Assembly: GCA_014529385.2 (NCBI GenBank) | Contig: CM043967.1 | Span: 503,001 to 567,000, forward strand | Reading direction: 5' to 3' | Origin: Adiantum capillus-veneris | Taxonomy: Eukaryota > Streptophyta > Polypodiopsida > Polypodiales > Pteridaceae | Length of the DNA: 64,000 bases | In this document: one piece after another, positions 10,901 through 22,199 of the stretch | Layout: each line of letters opens with the position of its first letter | Numbering within the stretch: the first letter of the stretch is position 1 | Translations under genes and position numbers: made by a program | Notes under the pieces: generated by a model | Seen by the model: the letters and a program-made list of their open reading frames with translations, nothing else | The model's database searches: none | Told to the model about the DNA's origin: nothing

Positions 10901-13900
10901 CGAACGACAATTCAAGCCTTCGTTACAATGGCTAAGCGGTGGATCTTTAACACACCTACTTCCCAATTCTTAGTATAAATGTCCAAGTGGTGGATCTAAG
11001 ATCTACTCATCCCACAAATGTTGTGCAAAATTACAAGTGTTCTGATGCCGAAGTGTTGAATGCACATAAGTTTAAGATATGGGTCTAGAATGGCCAAGTG
11101 GTGGATCTACGAGACACCAACAATTCGATCCACATTTCAAGCCTTCGTTATAATTGCCAAATGGTGGAGCTTTGATGCACCTACTTCCCAATTGTTCGTT
11201 ATAATAGCCAAGTGGTGGATCTAGGATCTACTCATCCCACATACATTGTGTAAAATTACAAGTGTTATAATGGCCAACTGTTGAATGTACCTAACTTTAA
11301 GACATGGTTAAAATGGATAAGTGGTGGATCTAGGACACACCAACAATTCAAACCACAATTCAAGCCTTTGTTATAATGGCCAAGTGGTGGATGTTTGATG
11401 TATCTACTTTCCAATTCTTAGTCTAAATGGCCAGGTGGTGGATCTAGAATCTACTCATCCCACAAACATTGTGTAAAATTACAAGTGTTATCATGGGCAA
11501 GTGGTTAATGTACCTAACTTTAAGACATGGTTAGAATGGCCAAGTGGTGGATCTAGGATACACCAACAATTTGAACCACAATTCAAGCCTTCGTTACATG
11601 GCTAAACGGTGGATCTTTAATACACCTACTTCCCAATTCTTAGTCTAAATGGTCAAGCGGTGGATCTAAGATCTACTCATCCCACAAAAATTCTGTAAAA
11701 TTATAAGTGTTATGATGGCCAAGTGTTGAATGTACCTAACTCTACTGATCCCACAAACATTGTAAAAAATTACAAGTGTTATGATGGCCAAGTGTTGAAT
11801 CCATCTAACTTTAAGATATGGGTTAGATAGGCCAAGTGGTGGATCTAGGAGACACAAACAATTGGATCCACAATCCAAGCCTTCATTATAATGGCCAAGT
11901 GGTGGATCTTTGATGCACCTACTTCCTAATTCTTGGTGTAAATGGCCATGTGGTGGATCTATGATCTACTTATCGCACAAACATTGTGTAAATTTTGAAA
12001 TATTATAATGGCCAAGTGTTGAATGCACCTAACTTTAGGACATGGTTATAATGGCCAATCGGTGGATCTAGCAAACACCAACAATTGGATCCACAATTCA
12101 AGCCTTTGTTATAATGGCTAATTGGTGGATCTTTCATGCACTTACTTCCAAATTCTTAGTCGAAATGGCCAAGTAGTGGATATATGATCTACTCATCCCA
12201 CAAACATTGTGCAAAATTACAAGTGTTATGATGCCCACGTGTTGAATGCACCTAACTTTAAGATATGGGTAAGAATGGGCAAGTGGTGGATCTAGGAGAC
12301 ACCAACAATTGGATCCAAATTTATGGCCTTTGTTATAATGGCCAAATGGTGGAACTTTAATGCACCTACTTCCCAATGGTTAGTCTGAATGGCGAAGTGG
12401 TGGATCTAGGATCTACTAATCCCACAGACATTGTGTAAAATTACAAGTGTTATGATGGCCAACTGTTGAATGCACCTAACTTTAAGACATGGTTAGCATG
12501 GAGAAGTGGTGGATCTAGGACACACCAAAAATTCAAATCACAATTCAAGACTTTGTTATAATGGCCAAGTGGTGGATCTTTGATGCATCTACTTTCCAAT
12601 TCTTAGTCTAAATGGCCAGGTGGTGAATCTAGGATCTACTCATCCCACAAACATTGTGTAAAATTACAAGTGTTATCATGGGATGGTGTTGAATGTACCT
12701 AACTTTAACACATGGTTAGAATGGCCAAGTAGTGGATGTAGGACACACCAACAATTCGAACAACAATTCAAGCCTTCGTTACAATGGCTAAGTGGTGGAT
12801 CTTTAATACACCTACTTCCCAATTCTTAGTCTAAATGGCCAAGTGGTGGATCTAAGATCTACTCATCTCACAAACATTGTGTAAAATTACAAGTGTTATG
12901 ATGGCGAGGTGTTGAATGTACTTAGCTTTAAGACATGGTTAGAATGCCAATTGGTGGATCTACGAGACACCAACAATTGGATCCACATTTCAAGAATTCT
13001 TTATTATAATGGCCAAGTTGTGGATCTTTGATGCACCTACTTCCTAATTCTTAGTCTAATTCCCTAAGTGGTGGATCTAGGATCTACACATCCCACAAAC
13101 ATTGGGTAAAAGTTAGAACAATTACGATAGCCAAGTAATAAAGGCACCTAGCTTTAAGACATTGGTTAGAATGGCCAAGTGGTGGATCTAGGAGATAGCA
13201 ACAATTGGATCCAGATTTCAAGCCTTCATTATAATAGCCAAGTGGTGGGTCTTTGATGCACCTACTTCCCAATTCCCAGTCTAAATGGCAAAGTGGTGGA
13301 TCTAAGATCTAGTGATCTCACAAACATTGTCAAAAATTACAAGTGTTATGATGGCCAAGTGTTTATTACATCTAACTTTAAGATATAGGTTAGAATGGCC
13401 AAGTGGTGGATATAGGAGACACAAACAATTGGATCCACAATTCAAGCCTTAATTATGATGGCCATGTGGTGGATCTTTGATGCACCTACTTCCCAATTCT
13501 TGGTGTAAATGGCCATGTGGTGGATCTATGAATTACTCATTGCACAAACATTGTGTAAATTTAGAAATATTATGATGGTCAAGTGTTGAATGCACCTAAC
13601 TTTAGGACATGGTTATAATGGCAAAGCGGTGGATCTAGCAGACACCAACAATTGGATCCACAATTCAAGCCTTTGTTATAATGGCCAAGTGATGCACCTA
13701 CTTCCAAATTCTTAATTTAAATGGCCAAGTGGTGGATCTAGGATCTACTCATCCCACAAACATTGTGAAAAATTACAAGTGTTATGATGCCCAGGTGTTG
13801 AACGCACCTAACTTTAAGATATGGGTTAGAATGGCCAAGTGGTGGATCTAGGAGACACCGACAATTGGATCCACATTTCAAGCCTTTGTTATAATGGCCA

Positions 13901-14842
13901 AATGGTGGAGCTTTGATGCACCTACTTCCCAATTGTTAGTCTGAATGGCAAAGTGGTGAATCTAGGATCTACTCATCCCACAGATATTGTGTAAAATTAC
14001 AACTACTGTGATGGCCAACTGTTGAATGCACCTAACTTTAAGACATGGTTAGAATGGACAAGTGGTGGATCTAGGACACACCAACAATTCAAACCACAAT
14101 CAAGTCTTTGTTATAATGTCCAAGTGGTGGATCTTTGATGCATCTACTTTTCAATTCTTAGTCTTAATGGCCAGGTGGTGAATCTAGGATCTACTCATCC
14201 CACAAACATTGTGTAAAATTACAAGTGTTATCATGGGAAAGTGTTGAATGTACCTAACTTAAGACATGGTTAGAATGGCCAAGTGGTGGATCTAGGACAC
14301 ACAAACAATTTGAACCACAATTCAAGCCTTTCTTACAATGGCTAAGTGGTGGATCTTTAATACACCTACTTCCCAATTCTTAGTCTAAATGGCCAAGTGG
14401 TGGATCTAAGATATACTCATCCCACAAACATTGTGTAAAATTACAAGTGTTATGATGGCCAAGTGTTGAATGTACCTAACTTTAAGACATGGTTAGAATG
14501 CCAAGTGGTGGATCTAGTAGACACCAACAATTGGATCCACATTCAAGCATTCGTTATTATAATGGCCAGGTCGTGGATCTTTGATGCACCTACTTCCTAG
14601 TTCTTAGTCTAAATCCCTAAGTGGTGGATCTAGGATCTACACATCCCACAAACATTGGGTAAAAGTTAGAACAATTATGATGGCCAAGTGTTAAAGGCAC
14701 CTAGCTTTAATACATTGGTTAGAATGGCCAAGTGGTGGATCTAGGAGACAACAACAATTGGATCCATATTTCAAGCCTTCATTATAATAGCCATGTGGTG
14801 GGTCTTTGATGTACCTACTTCTTAATTCCTAGTCTAAATGGC
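4924..14842. repeat. satellite array, ~224-bp unit of four subunits, with higher-order repeats
   Basis: Nearly 10 kb of tandem repeats. The basic unit of about 224 bp has four subunits of about 66, 44, 63 and 51 bp, each starting with a variant of ATGGCCAAGTGGTGGATC. They continue with GATCTACTCATCCCAC, TGCACCTAACTTTAAGAC, GACACCAACAATTGGATCC and TTGATGCACCTACTTCCC. About 44 unit lengths fit here. A higher-order repeat of about 1.55 kb (seven units) is visible: 6073-6267 and 7616-7810 are almost identical at an offset of 1543 bp, and a variant segment near 4985 recurs near 6588 and 8125. Further pairs at about 1555 bp occur between 12.3 and 14.8 kb. Open frames inside are by-products of the repeat, not genes. 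Confidence 0.95.
14838..14842. other. target-site duplication ATGGC (left copy)
   Basis: ATGGC directly precedes the outer LTR start at 14843. The same 5 bp follow its end at 33818-33822. Removing the insertion restores the satellite core ATGGCCAAGTGG. Confidence 0.85.
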
Positions 14843-15126
14843 TGTTAGCAGCGTCTAACAGTTGCACCAATTATGCACCAAGCTGTGGATGTGCCATAGT
14901 GCACAATATTTACTTTTCATTCTATAGGGCTTGGGCTCATTTAGGAGTTCCAAAGTTGTATGAGTCTAGGCTAGAGAGCTCACTTTATCCCATAGTTGAA
15001 GGGTTTGAGGCACAAATCTATAAAAGAGCCCTATGCTTAATGAGAGGTCATTCTGGAGTGGTCCTTTTGAGAAATCTCTCCCTAGAGTAGCTCTTGATGG
15101 CCTAGCCTTTGAGCTTAATGCCCATG
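14843..15126 (+). mobile_element. left part of outer LTR 'D', split by element B
   Basis: It starts TGTTAGCAGCG right after the satellite and its ATGGC duplication. TATAAAAG at 15019-15026 suggests a U3/R border on the plus strand. It stops where element B begins at 15127. The continuation is at 33655-33817, which ends CTCCAACA before the second ATGGC. With B removed, about 447 bp remain, so D is most simply a solo LTR that served as the landing site for B. No internal D region is seen. Confidence 0.7.
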
Positions 15127-16081
15127 TGTTAAGGCGGTTACGCCGCTAGCGGAAGCTAAATAGCGAGAACTCAACCAACAACAGAATTTGTCAGACGAGG
15201 ACGAAGATTGACCCGCAGGCGCATGGAAACAACTAGGTGGGTGTCAAATCACCTACTCGACCTTCTAATGACAATCACTACTAAGGAAATCAAATCTAAG
15301 TTCTAAAATACGCAAGTGACTGAAATCCGTACTACGAACGAATTCTATACGAAATAGGATCTAGAATCATTGAATCGATCTAGAATCATTGAATCGATCT
15401 CAAACTCAAGGGGAAGTCTATACACTAGGTAATAACAACACCCTTAAGACTTGAACTGCAAAATCAACCTATAATCACTCCGTGCGGTAAACGCGTATGA
15501 AGACAGGTCAAAAAAATACAGGTGACCGAAACTTGACTCCGATGGTACTAATGCGTAGCTCTACTCATTGTGGTTCTATAGATATGCTACACGCTCTATT
15601 CCGACACACGAGTTGGAAGAAAACTCACACCGAAGCTCGTAAGAACTTACCACACATAGAAGCCGATAGCGCGCACTCTTGGTATCAGTGCGTAGCTCTC
15701 GCTGTTGCTAACACAATGGCGGTGTCGCTTCTCCAATGGCGGCTCCGTAGCTCGCGTAGCAAGTAGATAAGACTCTCTCTCTCACTCTCTCTCAGACACA
15801 GTCACGACGCTCAAAAACTCACTTTGATTAATAATCTGAATCCCTTAGGTTACAAAACTTTGGCTTATATACCTCAGCCTTGGAGGTGAGAACATCTCTA
15901 ACTAATTACATCAGCAAGTGAAATTACTTCGGGATTACAAGCTGGAAACTCAATTGAGTCCCGTTACTTAATGAATGGTTCAATTCAAAATCAATGTCGG
16001 AAAGACATTTATTACAATCAATGGTTACAAAAATGATGAGTGTGAGCAAAAATGTGGGTGTGATCCTCTGCTGGCTCAACA
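15127..16081 (-). mobile_element. 3' LTR of element B (complete, 955 bp)
   Basis: On the plus strand it begins TGTTAAGGCGG and ends GGCTCAACA, so the ends are TG...CA on either strand. A TATA-like TATATAAG on the minus strand lies at about 15871-15879, with a CT microsatellite downstream of it. A 19-bp tandem duplication (15358-15376 and 15377-15395) is absent from the other LTR. A short frame at 15497-15766 is within the LTR and is not considered a gene. Confidence 0.85.
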
Positions 16082-16095
16082 CTCCCCCCCTCCGC
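16082..16095 (-). other. polypurine tract of element B
   Basis: The minus strand reads GCGGAGGGGGGGAG directly before the 3' LTR start TGTTGAGCC. This is the normal place for the plus-strand primer. It lies about 35 bp after the stop of the accessory frame. Confidence 0.8.
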
Positions 16096-16130
16096 GTTCA
16101 TGTCGTCCCTGACATGACCTTTATGCTTGG

Positions 16131-19100
16131 TCAATAAAGTCCTATCGTCTTGAGAATCTTCAAATGTGATTTGTATCGCAGGTTGCCGATGGTCAAGGTT
16201 GGGCCGAATATTTTGCTTTCGTGGGTGAAAAAGCCGGTGTAGAAAGCTTCTTCGAATGTTTGCATGTGGAAGCTAGGCAAAAACATAATCCTCTGGTATA
16301 GGAGGTGCAACACTTTTGGAGAAGGCTGCAATGAAAGGTCATACATCATATCAGTCACTGTGTCGGCCGTCGATAGTAGACTCGAGGTCGTGGCTTTATC
16401 TGGGGCGAACACTTCAATGCAAGCTAAGAGAGTCCTGCAAATTTTCTTGAGCATCTGACACGAAAGGTCAGGAGAGCCAGTAAAGAGCTTGATGGTGCCC
16501 GTTAGGGTTTTCACCATGTAGGCTTTACCTATTCTCTCTCCTGCCTTTGGTCCTGGCATCCTTGGGTAATTAAGCCAATTTGGCTTCTTTTCTGCAATCC
16601 TGCCATGCTCTTTCCAGCTTCTGACTCTTGGCACTGGGCAGAAGGTTGCATCCTCCCGAATCTCCTTTGGTGCCTCTACCAAGTAGATGAGGTAGGCTGG
16701 GTATTTGTTCAGCCAACCTTTCCTCCATCTAGGCTGCGAATCTACAATCTTCTTTGATTGTTCCTCTTTTGTGATGTCGCCTTCGTAAAGAGCGACATAC
16801 TGCTCCTCCTCTATTCTCTTTTTCGTTTTTATCACTTCAAACTTCATCAAAGGGAAAGGCAGGCTGGGTTGCATCCACTCTTCATGGAGCACTTTTGTGT
16901 CTAGTCCCTGAAGTCTAATGGAGATTAGGAGTCTCCTCTCCCATTCCATTTCCGCCTTGGCACTCTCCTCTGTTGACTTTTCTATTTGGTCATGGAGCCT
17001 TTGTTCTTCTTCTTCAGAGATTCCTGAAGTTGAGGCCACCTCTTGAACTGGGGCTGGATCTTCAATTGTGGTTGCCTCTCCAGTTTCTGGTAGCTCTATG
17101 GCTGCTCCACCTGATCCTTCTTGTGGTGTCTCTGTCTCTCTTCTTTGTTGCTCTTGTAGATCTTGGAGCTGTTTGCGGAGGGTCTCATTCTCTGTTCTTA
17201 GTGTTTGATTTTATAAAGTGAGCCTCTCCTCTGCTGCCAATGATCCCTCTGCAATGTGCAACCTTTGCACTTGCTCTAATCTTAGCTCTCTTTGTAAGCT
17301 TTGGACCTGGTCTTCCAGAGCTGGTACAAGAGCTCCCTCTTGTTCGGTTCCTGCTCTGCTAGCTCTAGGGGTAGTCCTGAGTCTAGTGATTGTTCTTTCT
17401 TGGAGCTCGACTCTTTCCCTTAGCTCAATGAGCTCATCTTTAGCCGCCTCCAAGTCGTCTTCCATCCGCTCCCTTGCTTCCTGTGCACTTGTTACTTCTC
17501 TTGAAGCCTCGGCTAGCTGGAGTATCAAGCCATCTCTCTCGTTTTCCGCATCGTAGAGTGATGCTTTATGACTTTCAGATTCAGTCATAGCATCCTCTAA
17601 TTTCCTCTGCAACTCGGCTTCCCTTTGTTTGGCTGTCTCAATCTCCACTTCCTTTGCCTTGGATCTTTCTTTGATCTTGTTGAGCAGTTCATGCACCATG
17701 TGCATGTCTTTTTCATCTTCATCTGTCAACTCTAAAGCTTTTTTGGCCACCACCTCCACTGGCTTTGGCTCTTCTAGTACGTTCTGCTCTTCCAGTTTTT
17801 CATCACTTTCTTTTGTACTCTTTGTATTTTCCTTTGTCCCTCTCCGATCATCTCGTTTTTGTAGGGTGATCTCATAAACCACCTCAAGGGCCTCTTCTTC
17901 AGTGTACCCTATCGCTACCACATCCTCATAATCGTTTTTCTTTTGCTGAATTGGATCTATCTCCTTTTCCTTGGTCCCGGCCTCCGGCTTTTCCATACCA
18001 GCCGTGTCCATCTCTACTGTGGTCTCTTCCACAATGATTTCCGTCTTCTTCGGGCTAGGTACATCAGTAAAGGAGGGCTGATTGTCCTCAGTCATCTTGG
18101 CTTTCCCTTTGTTTGCTTGCCCGTCTTTCTCTTGAGGTTCAGTAGACTCATCTACTTTCTTCTTCCCCTTGTCGTCCTTTTTCAGCTCAGCTTTTAAAAG
18201 CTGTACTTCCTCTTTAGTGTATGGCTCGACAGGTTGCTGCTCCAGTATAGCCTCTGACTCCTCATAAGCTCTAATATATTGATCATATTGATCAACATGT
18301 GGCCTCGCTGAGCTAGTTCCGACTTTAGTGGGGTCTGGCACCCACTTTTCTTCAATGTCCCCCTTTAGAGCTCTTTCCGCTCTAAACTGCTCCGCTAGTC
18401 TTTCCATTCGTGCCGCTTTCTGACTTTTGGTTTGCTTGGGAGCAACCTTCTTCTTTGCTTTCTTCATAATCGGCTCATCCACATTCTCTTCAGGTTCTGA
18501 AACTATTTCTAGTTTCCTGCGTGCTCTTGTGGACGCCCTCTTGGATACTTCAGGCTGTTCTTCCTCCTCATCGGCTTCTCTAAGCCACTCATTCTGGGAG
18601 GGAACCTTTGGCCATTGATCTCTGGCTCCAATAGCTTCATAAGCTATTCTTGTCAGAACTTCAGCTCCTCCTATATACTTTGGCTTCTCGTTGTGCATGG
18701 CAATTACTTACTCGTGGATGTGTTGAGCGTAATTCACCTCGTTTGGCATATTGCTCTTCAATGCCCATGTGATGGTAGTTGCAATGGCATGGGGCGGTGT
18801 CGTATACTTTTGCGGTCTTTTACTGCAAATATGGAGAAATTGGTTGTACAGTCGACAAAGGGTTGCCGCTCTTTGGTATGCCATATCTCCATAAGTTGCA
18901 TTCTGTTTCTTGGACCCATAAACCTCTATAGCCTCCCTTCTTTCCCTGACAGAGCTCCCTTTGTTGTTCAACTTCAATGCATCTGCAATGAGCTGTGGAG
19001 TGATCTGTACCTCTACTTTCTCTCCATCTATTGCTGTCAATGTGGCTTTCCCATCCTTCTGAATGGAGGTTGCCAACTCATACACTCTTCTTGTATCTAC

Positions 19101-19406
19101 AGCTGATGGTCTCGAGGTGAAGAATCTGTGCAAGTCTGCCCTTTCCAGGTACCTGCTGATGTTCTCTGACCTGCTATAATCCACCAATTCTTGTGGGATC
19201 ATCAGTATATCCACCGCTTGCCCTTGAGGATCTCTGAAAGTCCCCTGGTAGTTCTTTATTCCCTCTTGTTCCAGTACTGCTTCCTCCACCCAAGTTTTGG
19301 TTGGCTTGAGGGTTTCTGCTGGAATGTCAAAGGGTTCCGCTTCTGCAAGAGCATCTTTGATTGTCGGTCTTTTTCTCTTCGTTGCCGATAACTTGGCGGA
19401 ATCCAT
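16131..19406 (-). pseudogene. long accessory frame (ORF3) of element B, ~1,090 codons
   Basis: Three open segments (19406-18708, 18698-17211 and 17210-16131) lie in one reading frame, interrupted only by TAA at 18710-18708 and TAA at 17213-17211. It begins with an ATG at 19406 (MDSAKLSATKRKRPTIKDAL). The N-terminal 230 residues form a compact domain ending in TPPHAIATTITWALKSN. It loosely resembles plant-transposon domains seen with Athila-type elements, but this is from memory of the fold, not a search. The middle has a basic, NLS-like stretch (KKAKKKVAPK) and acidic linkers, then about 200 residues of coiled coil running across the second stop. The C-terminal 230 residues are globular and tryptophan-rich, and I do not recognise them. 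No transmembrane segment or signal peptide is seen, which argues against an envelope protein. A palindrome-bearing leader precedes it. Sense orientation and position between integrase and polypurine tract make it part of the element. Confidence 0.75.
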
Positions 19407-22199
19407 GGATCCTGTAACTCCAATTTCAGAAGTTAGCGTCTTTTTAGTACTGAAGGCCGAAATGAAGCTTTTAACTATTCAAATGACTTGAAAATTGAAA
19501 CATGAGCTATTCAGGGCCTAAGGATGCAGGGTAGGTGAAAAAATATGCAAACTGGGCTCAGAATCATGCTGAAGACATCATACGCGTATGATGTCTTTTG
19601 TGTCAAAATGACTTCTTATTGGTTGTGCTTGTAGCTGATAGTGTATACATGAGTATCATATGCTTGGATTTGAGTTTGGATCCCATTTGGTCAAGTTTTG
19701 GCCAGTTTAGTCCAGATCAGGCTCTTGGCAAAATTTTGAAAGGGAATTGGATTTTATGATCCAAATTGGATAAAACTTGGTGGTTCACCTTCAAATGGCA
19801 TGTAGATCACTTCTGTTTGGTGGTTGAAGCCCTGAGGTGCCAAAATCACATAGTGAGACATCATACGCGTATGATGTCTTTTAGTGTATTTTTGGACCAA
19901 ATTTCTCTATAAGCTTGGATATGGCTTTAGATAGGATTATTCAGTGGATTTATGAATTTTGGATAGATTTTGGGCTAAAAATGGCTCTGGAGACATCATA
20001 CGCGTATGATGTCTTTTTCATCAATTTTTCATGGGATTGATTCTGTGGACTCCCCATGTACTAGTGAAGGACTGTCTCTACTCAAATCTTGGTTTGGACT
20101 TGAGTATGTTGGATTTGGGCTAAAATAGGGTTTGGATGAAGGATTTTCCCTCAATTGGGCTAATGGGGTGATCCACGTGACCAAATGGTTCCAAACTTCA
20201 TATGTAGCATGTATTAGATATATATAATGGATGTATGATGACAAATGAGCAGTTTTGGCTCTGTAAGTGCAAATAGACATCATACGCGTATGATGTCTTT
20301 TGTGTCAAAATGGTGCTTTTTGGTTCCAGATAGCTTGTAGATGTGTTAATCAACAATCCTACAAAGTTTCAATGAGTTTGGAGTTATTTTGACAAAATTA
20401 GGACCAAAAATCAATTTTATGGCCTACTTTGCGTCTTTTTGGTTTTCCTTGGGTTTTCTAACTCCAATTCTCATGATACTTGGTTCATAGGATGTGATTA
20501 ACATGTGGAATGAGGCTATGCACTCAAATGTTGAAATGGATGTGAAAATCATGTTGTGAGACATCATGTTGGTCTTTTTGTGCAAAGAATGCTTTGTGCT
20601 AGTGCCCTAAGCCCTGCTAACTAGTTTTCAACTTAAAAAGTCATTAGTTTAGCTAAAAAGCCCCCTTTAGGCATTTCAGTCTCCGAAGTCGTCTTTTTGC
20701 CTTGGAGTTGAATTTCTTCAACTTTTCTTCTCGAGAGTTGCATTTCCAGCTCATTGGATATGTTGTGAAGCCACCTATTTGGTTGAACTTGACTTTGGCT
20801 CCCCGTTCTCCATCTTTCTCCATTTGGTTGCCCGAAAGCGTCTTTTTCACCATCGGTAAGTGAATCAGCTTTCTTTTGGGTTTTGCTTGCAAACATAAGT
20901 CATCCATGTATATTTGAAGCTGCTTGTGAAGTTTCATGTCATTTGGTTGTCAATTTTAGCCGTTATGCCAAAATGACGCTTTGTGTGTCCGCCGCCGAAT
21001 CGGTTGTTCCGACCTACTTTTGGTGATCCAAACCCGGAGATACTCCATGGTTGCATTGCCCTCGATGTTGTTAAGCTTCCTGAGAAGTTTTGTGTCGTTT
21101 CGACAACTTTTTTCTGTTTGCCTCTTGCAGGCTCTGTTGACCTAGGGTTTTTTAAGTCGTTCTTTCTCGAGCTTTGAGTGTTAGAAACCCATCTTCTATG
21201 TTAGGGTAACCCACCTCTAAGTTCTTGCAAGGTTTGGTTAGGCGGTTGTGCCCCTACCTAGCGTTCCTCCCCATTCCCCGTCTGCTCTCGTTTCTTGGTT
21301 TTGGTCAGTTTTCGCGATAAAAGTTAACGATAAGCATCAAAAGCTTATGGCAACGAGTCTACCTCTCATGTCTGGTGTCCTCTGAGCTCTCGTAGCAGTC
21401 GTAGAAGGCGGTAGAAGGTCGGATGCTCCTGTGTGCTCTTTGCTCTCTCCAAGAAGGTAATAGTGGAAATGAGCTTGAAAGTGAAGTGAAAAATACTTAA
21501 CTTCGGACTTCCCGGATCACTTGTTACCAAATTTGACATGTGCTCCTATCTCGTCGTGAAATGCACTTTAGGATTTGAAATTTCTCAATTTGGACTCCGT
21601 TTGACCTGTTTCTGAGAAATCTGTCCACTTTGCCAAAATTCTGTCATTTCGGGCTTTCCGCAACTTTTTCAGAATTGTACCCAATTTTTACCATGGGTTG
21701 CCCTTGTCATTAGGACCATCACCGTCTATTCTTTTCTTTTTTCCGATCTCATTTCACCTGTTTTTTTATTTTTCTTTTACTTTTATCAAGAAAATCATAA
21801 AAAATAAAGGAAAATAGAAAATTGAAGCCAAAAAATTCCAAACATACATGATAAATAGCTAGTAACCCTGTGTATATGAATATACACTTATTTGTGATTT
21901 TTGGACTTGGATTACCACTTTTTTTCACTTTTTTGCTCCAAAAACACTCTTATTTAGTGATATTTACACGTCTAGAGACCCAAATTCATCATTTGATCTC
22001 TTCTTGTTGCAAAAAAAGGTATATAAGGACATAAATATCATCAATATCCGCAATCAAACATAAAAATTGCAAAATCATGTAAGACACTGCCCTTGTAATA
22101 TAATTTTTGTTTTTCTTTGTTTTTGGCGCTTGTAGCTGCTTTGTAACTCCTGTATACCTGTATACCTCCCCCCCTCCTAGTCTGAGTCCTCCCGGATGA
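19407..22199 (-). other. second leader of element B, with palindrome series
   Basis: A 2.8-kb non-coding stretch between the second retropepsin-like frame and the accessory frame. Perfect palindromes with centre ACGCGT (arm AGACATCATACG) lie at 19572-19597, 19856-19879, 19991-20014 and 20275-20298. A decayed half-site at 20559-20582 fits the series. Centre spacings are 283, 135, 284 and 285 bp. The first three spacings nearly repeat those of the leader before gag. Text between palindromes is also recognisably related, for example TGATCCAAATTGGATAAAAC here and TGATCCAAATGGGATGAAAC there. At 20893-20915, 23 nt match the YMDD-coding part of the RT frame. No other gene is supported here. Confidence 0.7.

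Noticed and set aside
6073-13932. Many minus-strand open frames beginning MGSRCIKDPPLGH
   Set aside because: They are translations of the satellite unit, appear once per unit and change with every indel. No start context, domain or selection is visible.
15497-15766. 89-codon frame on the plus strand
   Set aside because: Lies wholly inside the 3' LTR of element B and is not present intact in the other LTR.
17218-19106. Plus-strand open frames opposite ORF3
   Set aside because: Antisense shadows of the Glu/Lys-rich coiled-coil coding region; Ser/Leu-rich with no motif.
20653-20937. 94-codon frame containing YMDDLC as a real small protein
   Set aside because: Only the 23-nt match to RT is meaningful; the remainder has no domain and overlaps another frame of equal quality.
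21230-21270. Possible decayed LTR end inside the second leader (GTTAGGCGGTTGTGCCCC against GTTAAGGCGGTTACGCCGC)
   Set aside because: Similarity is limited to about 25 bp with gaps and has no partner, primer site or polypurine tract.
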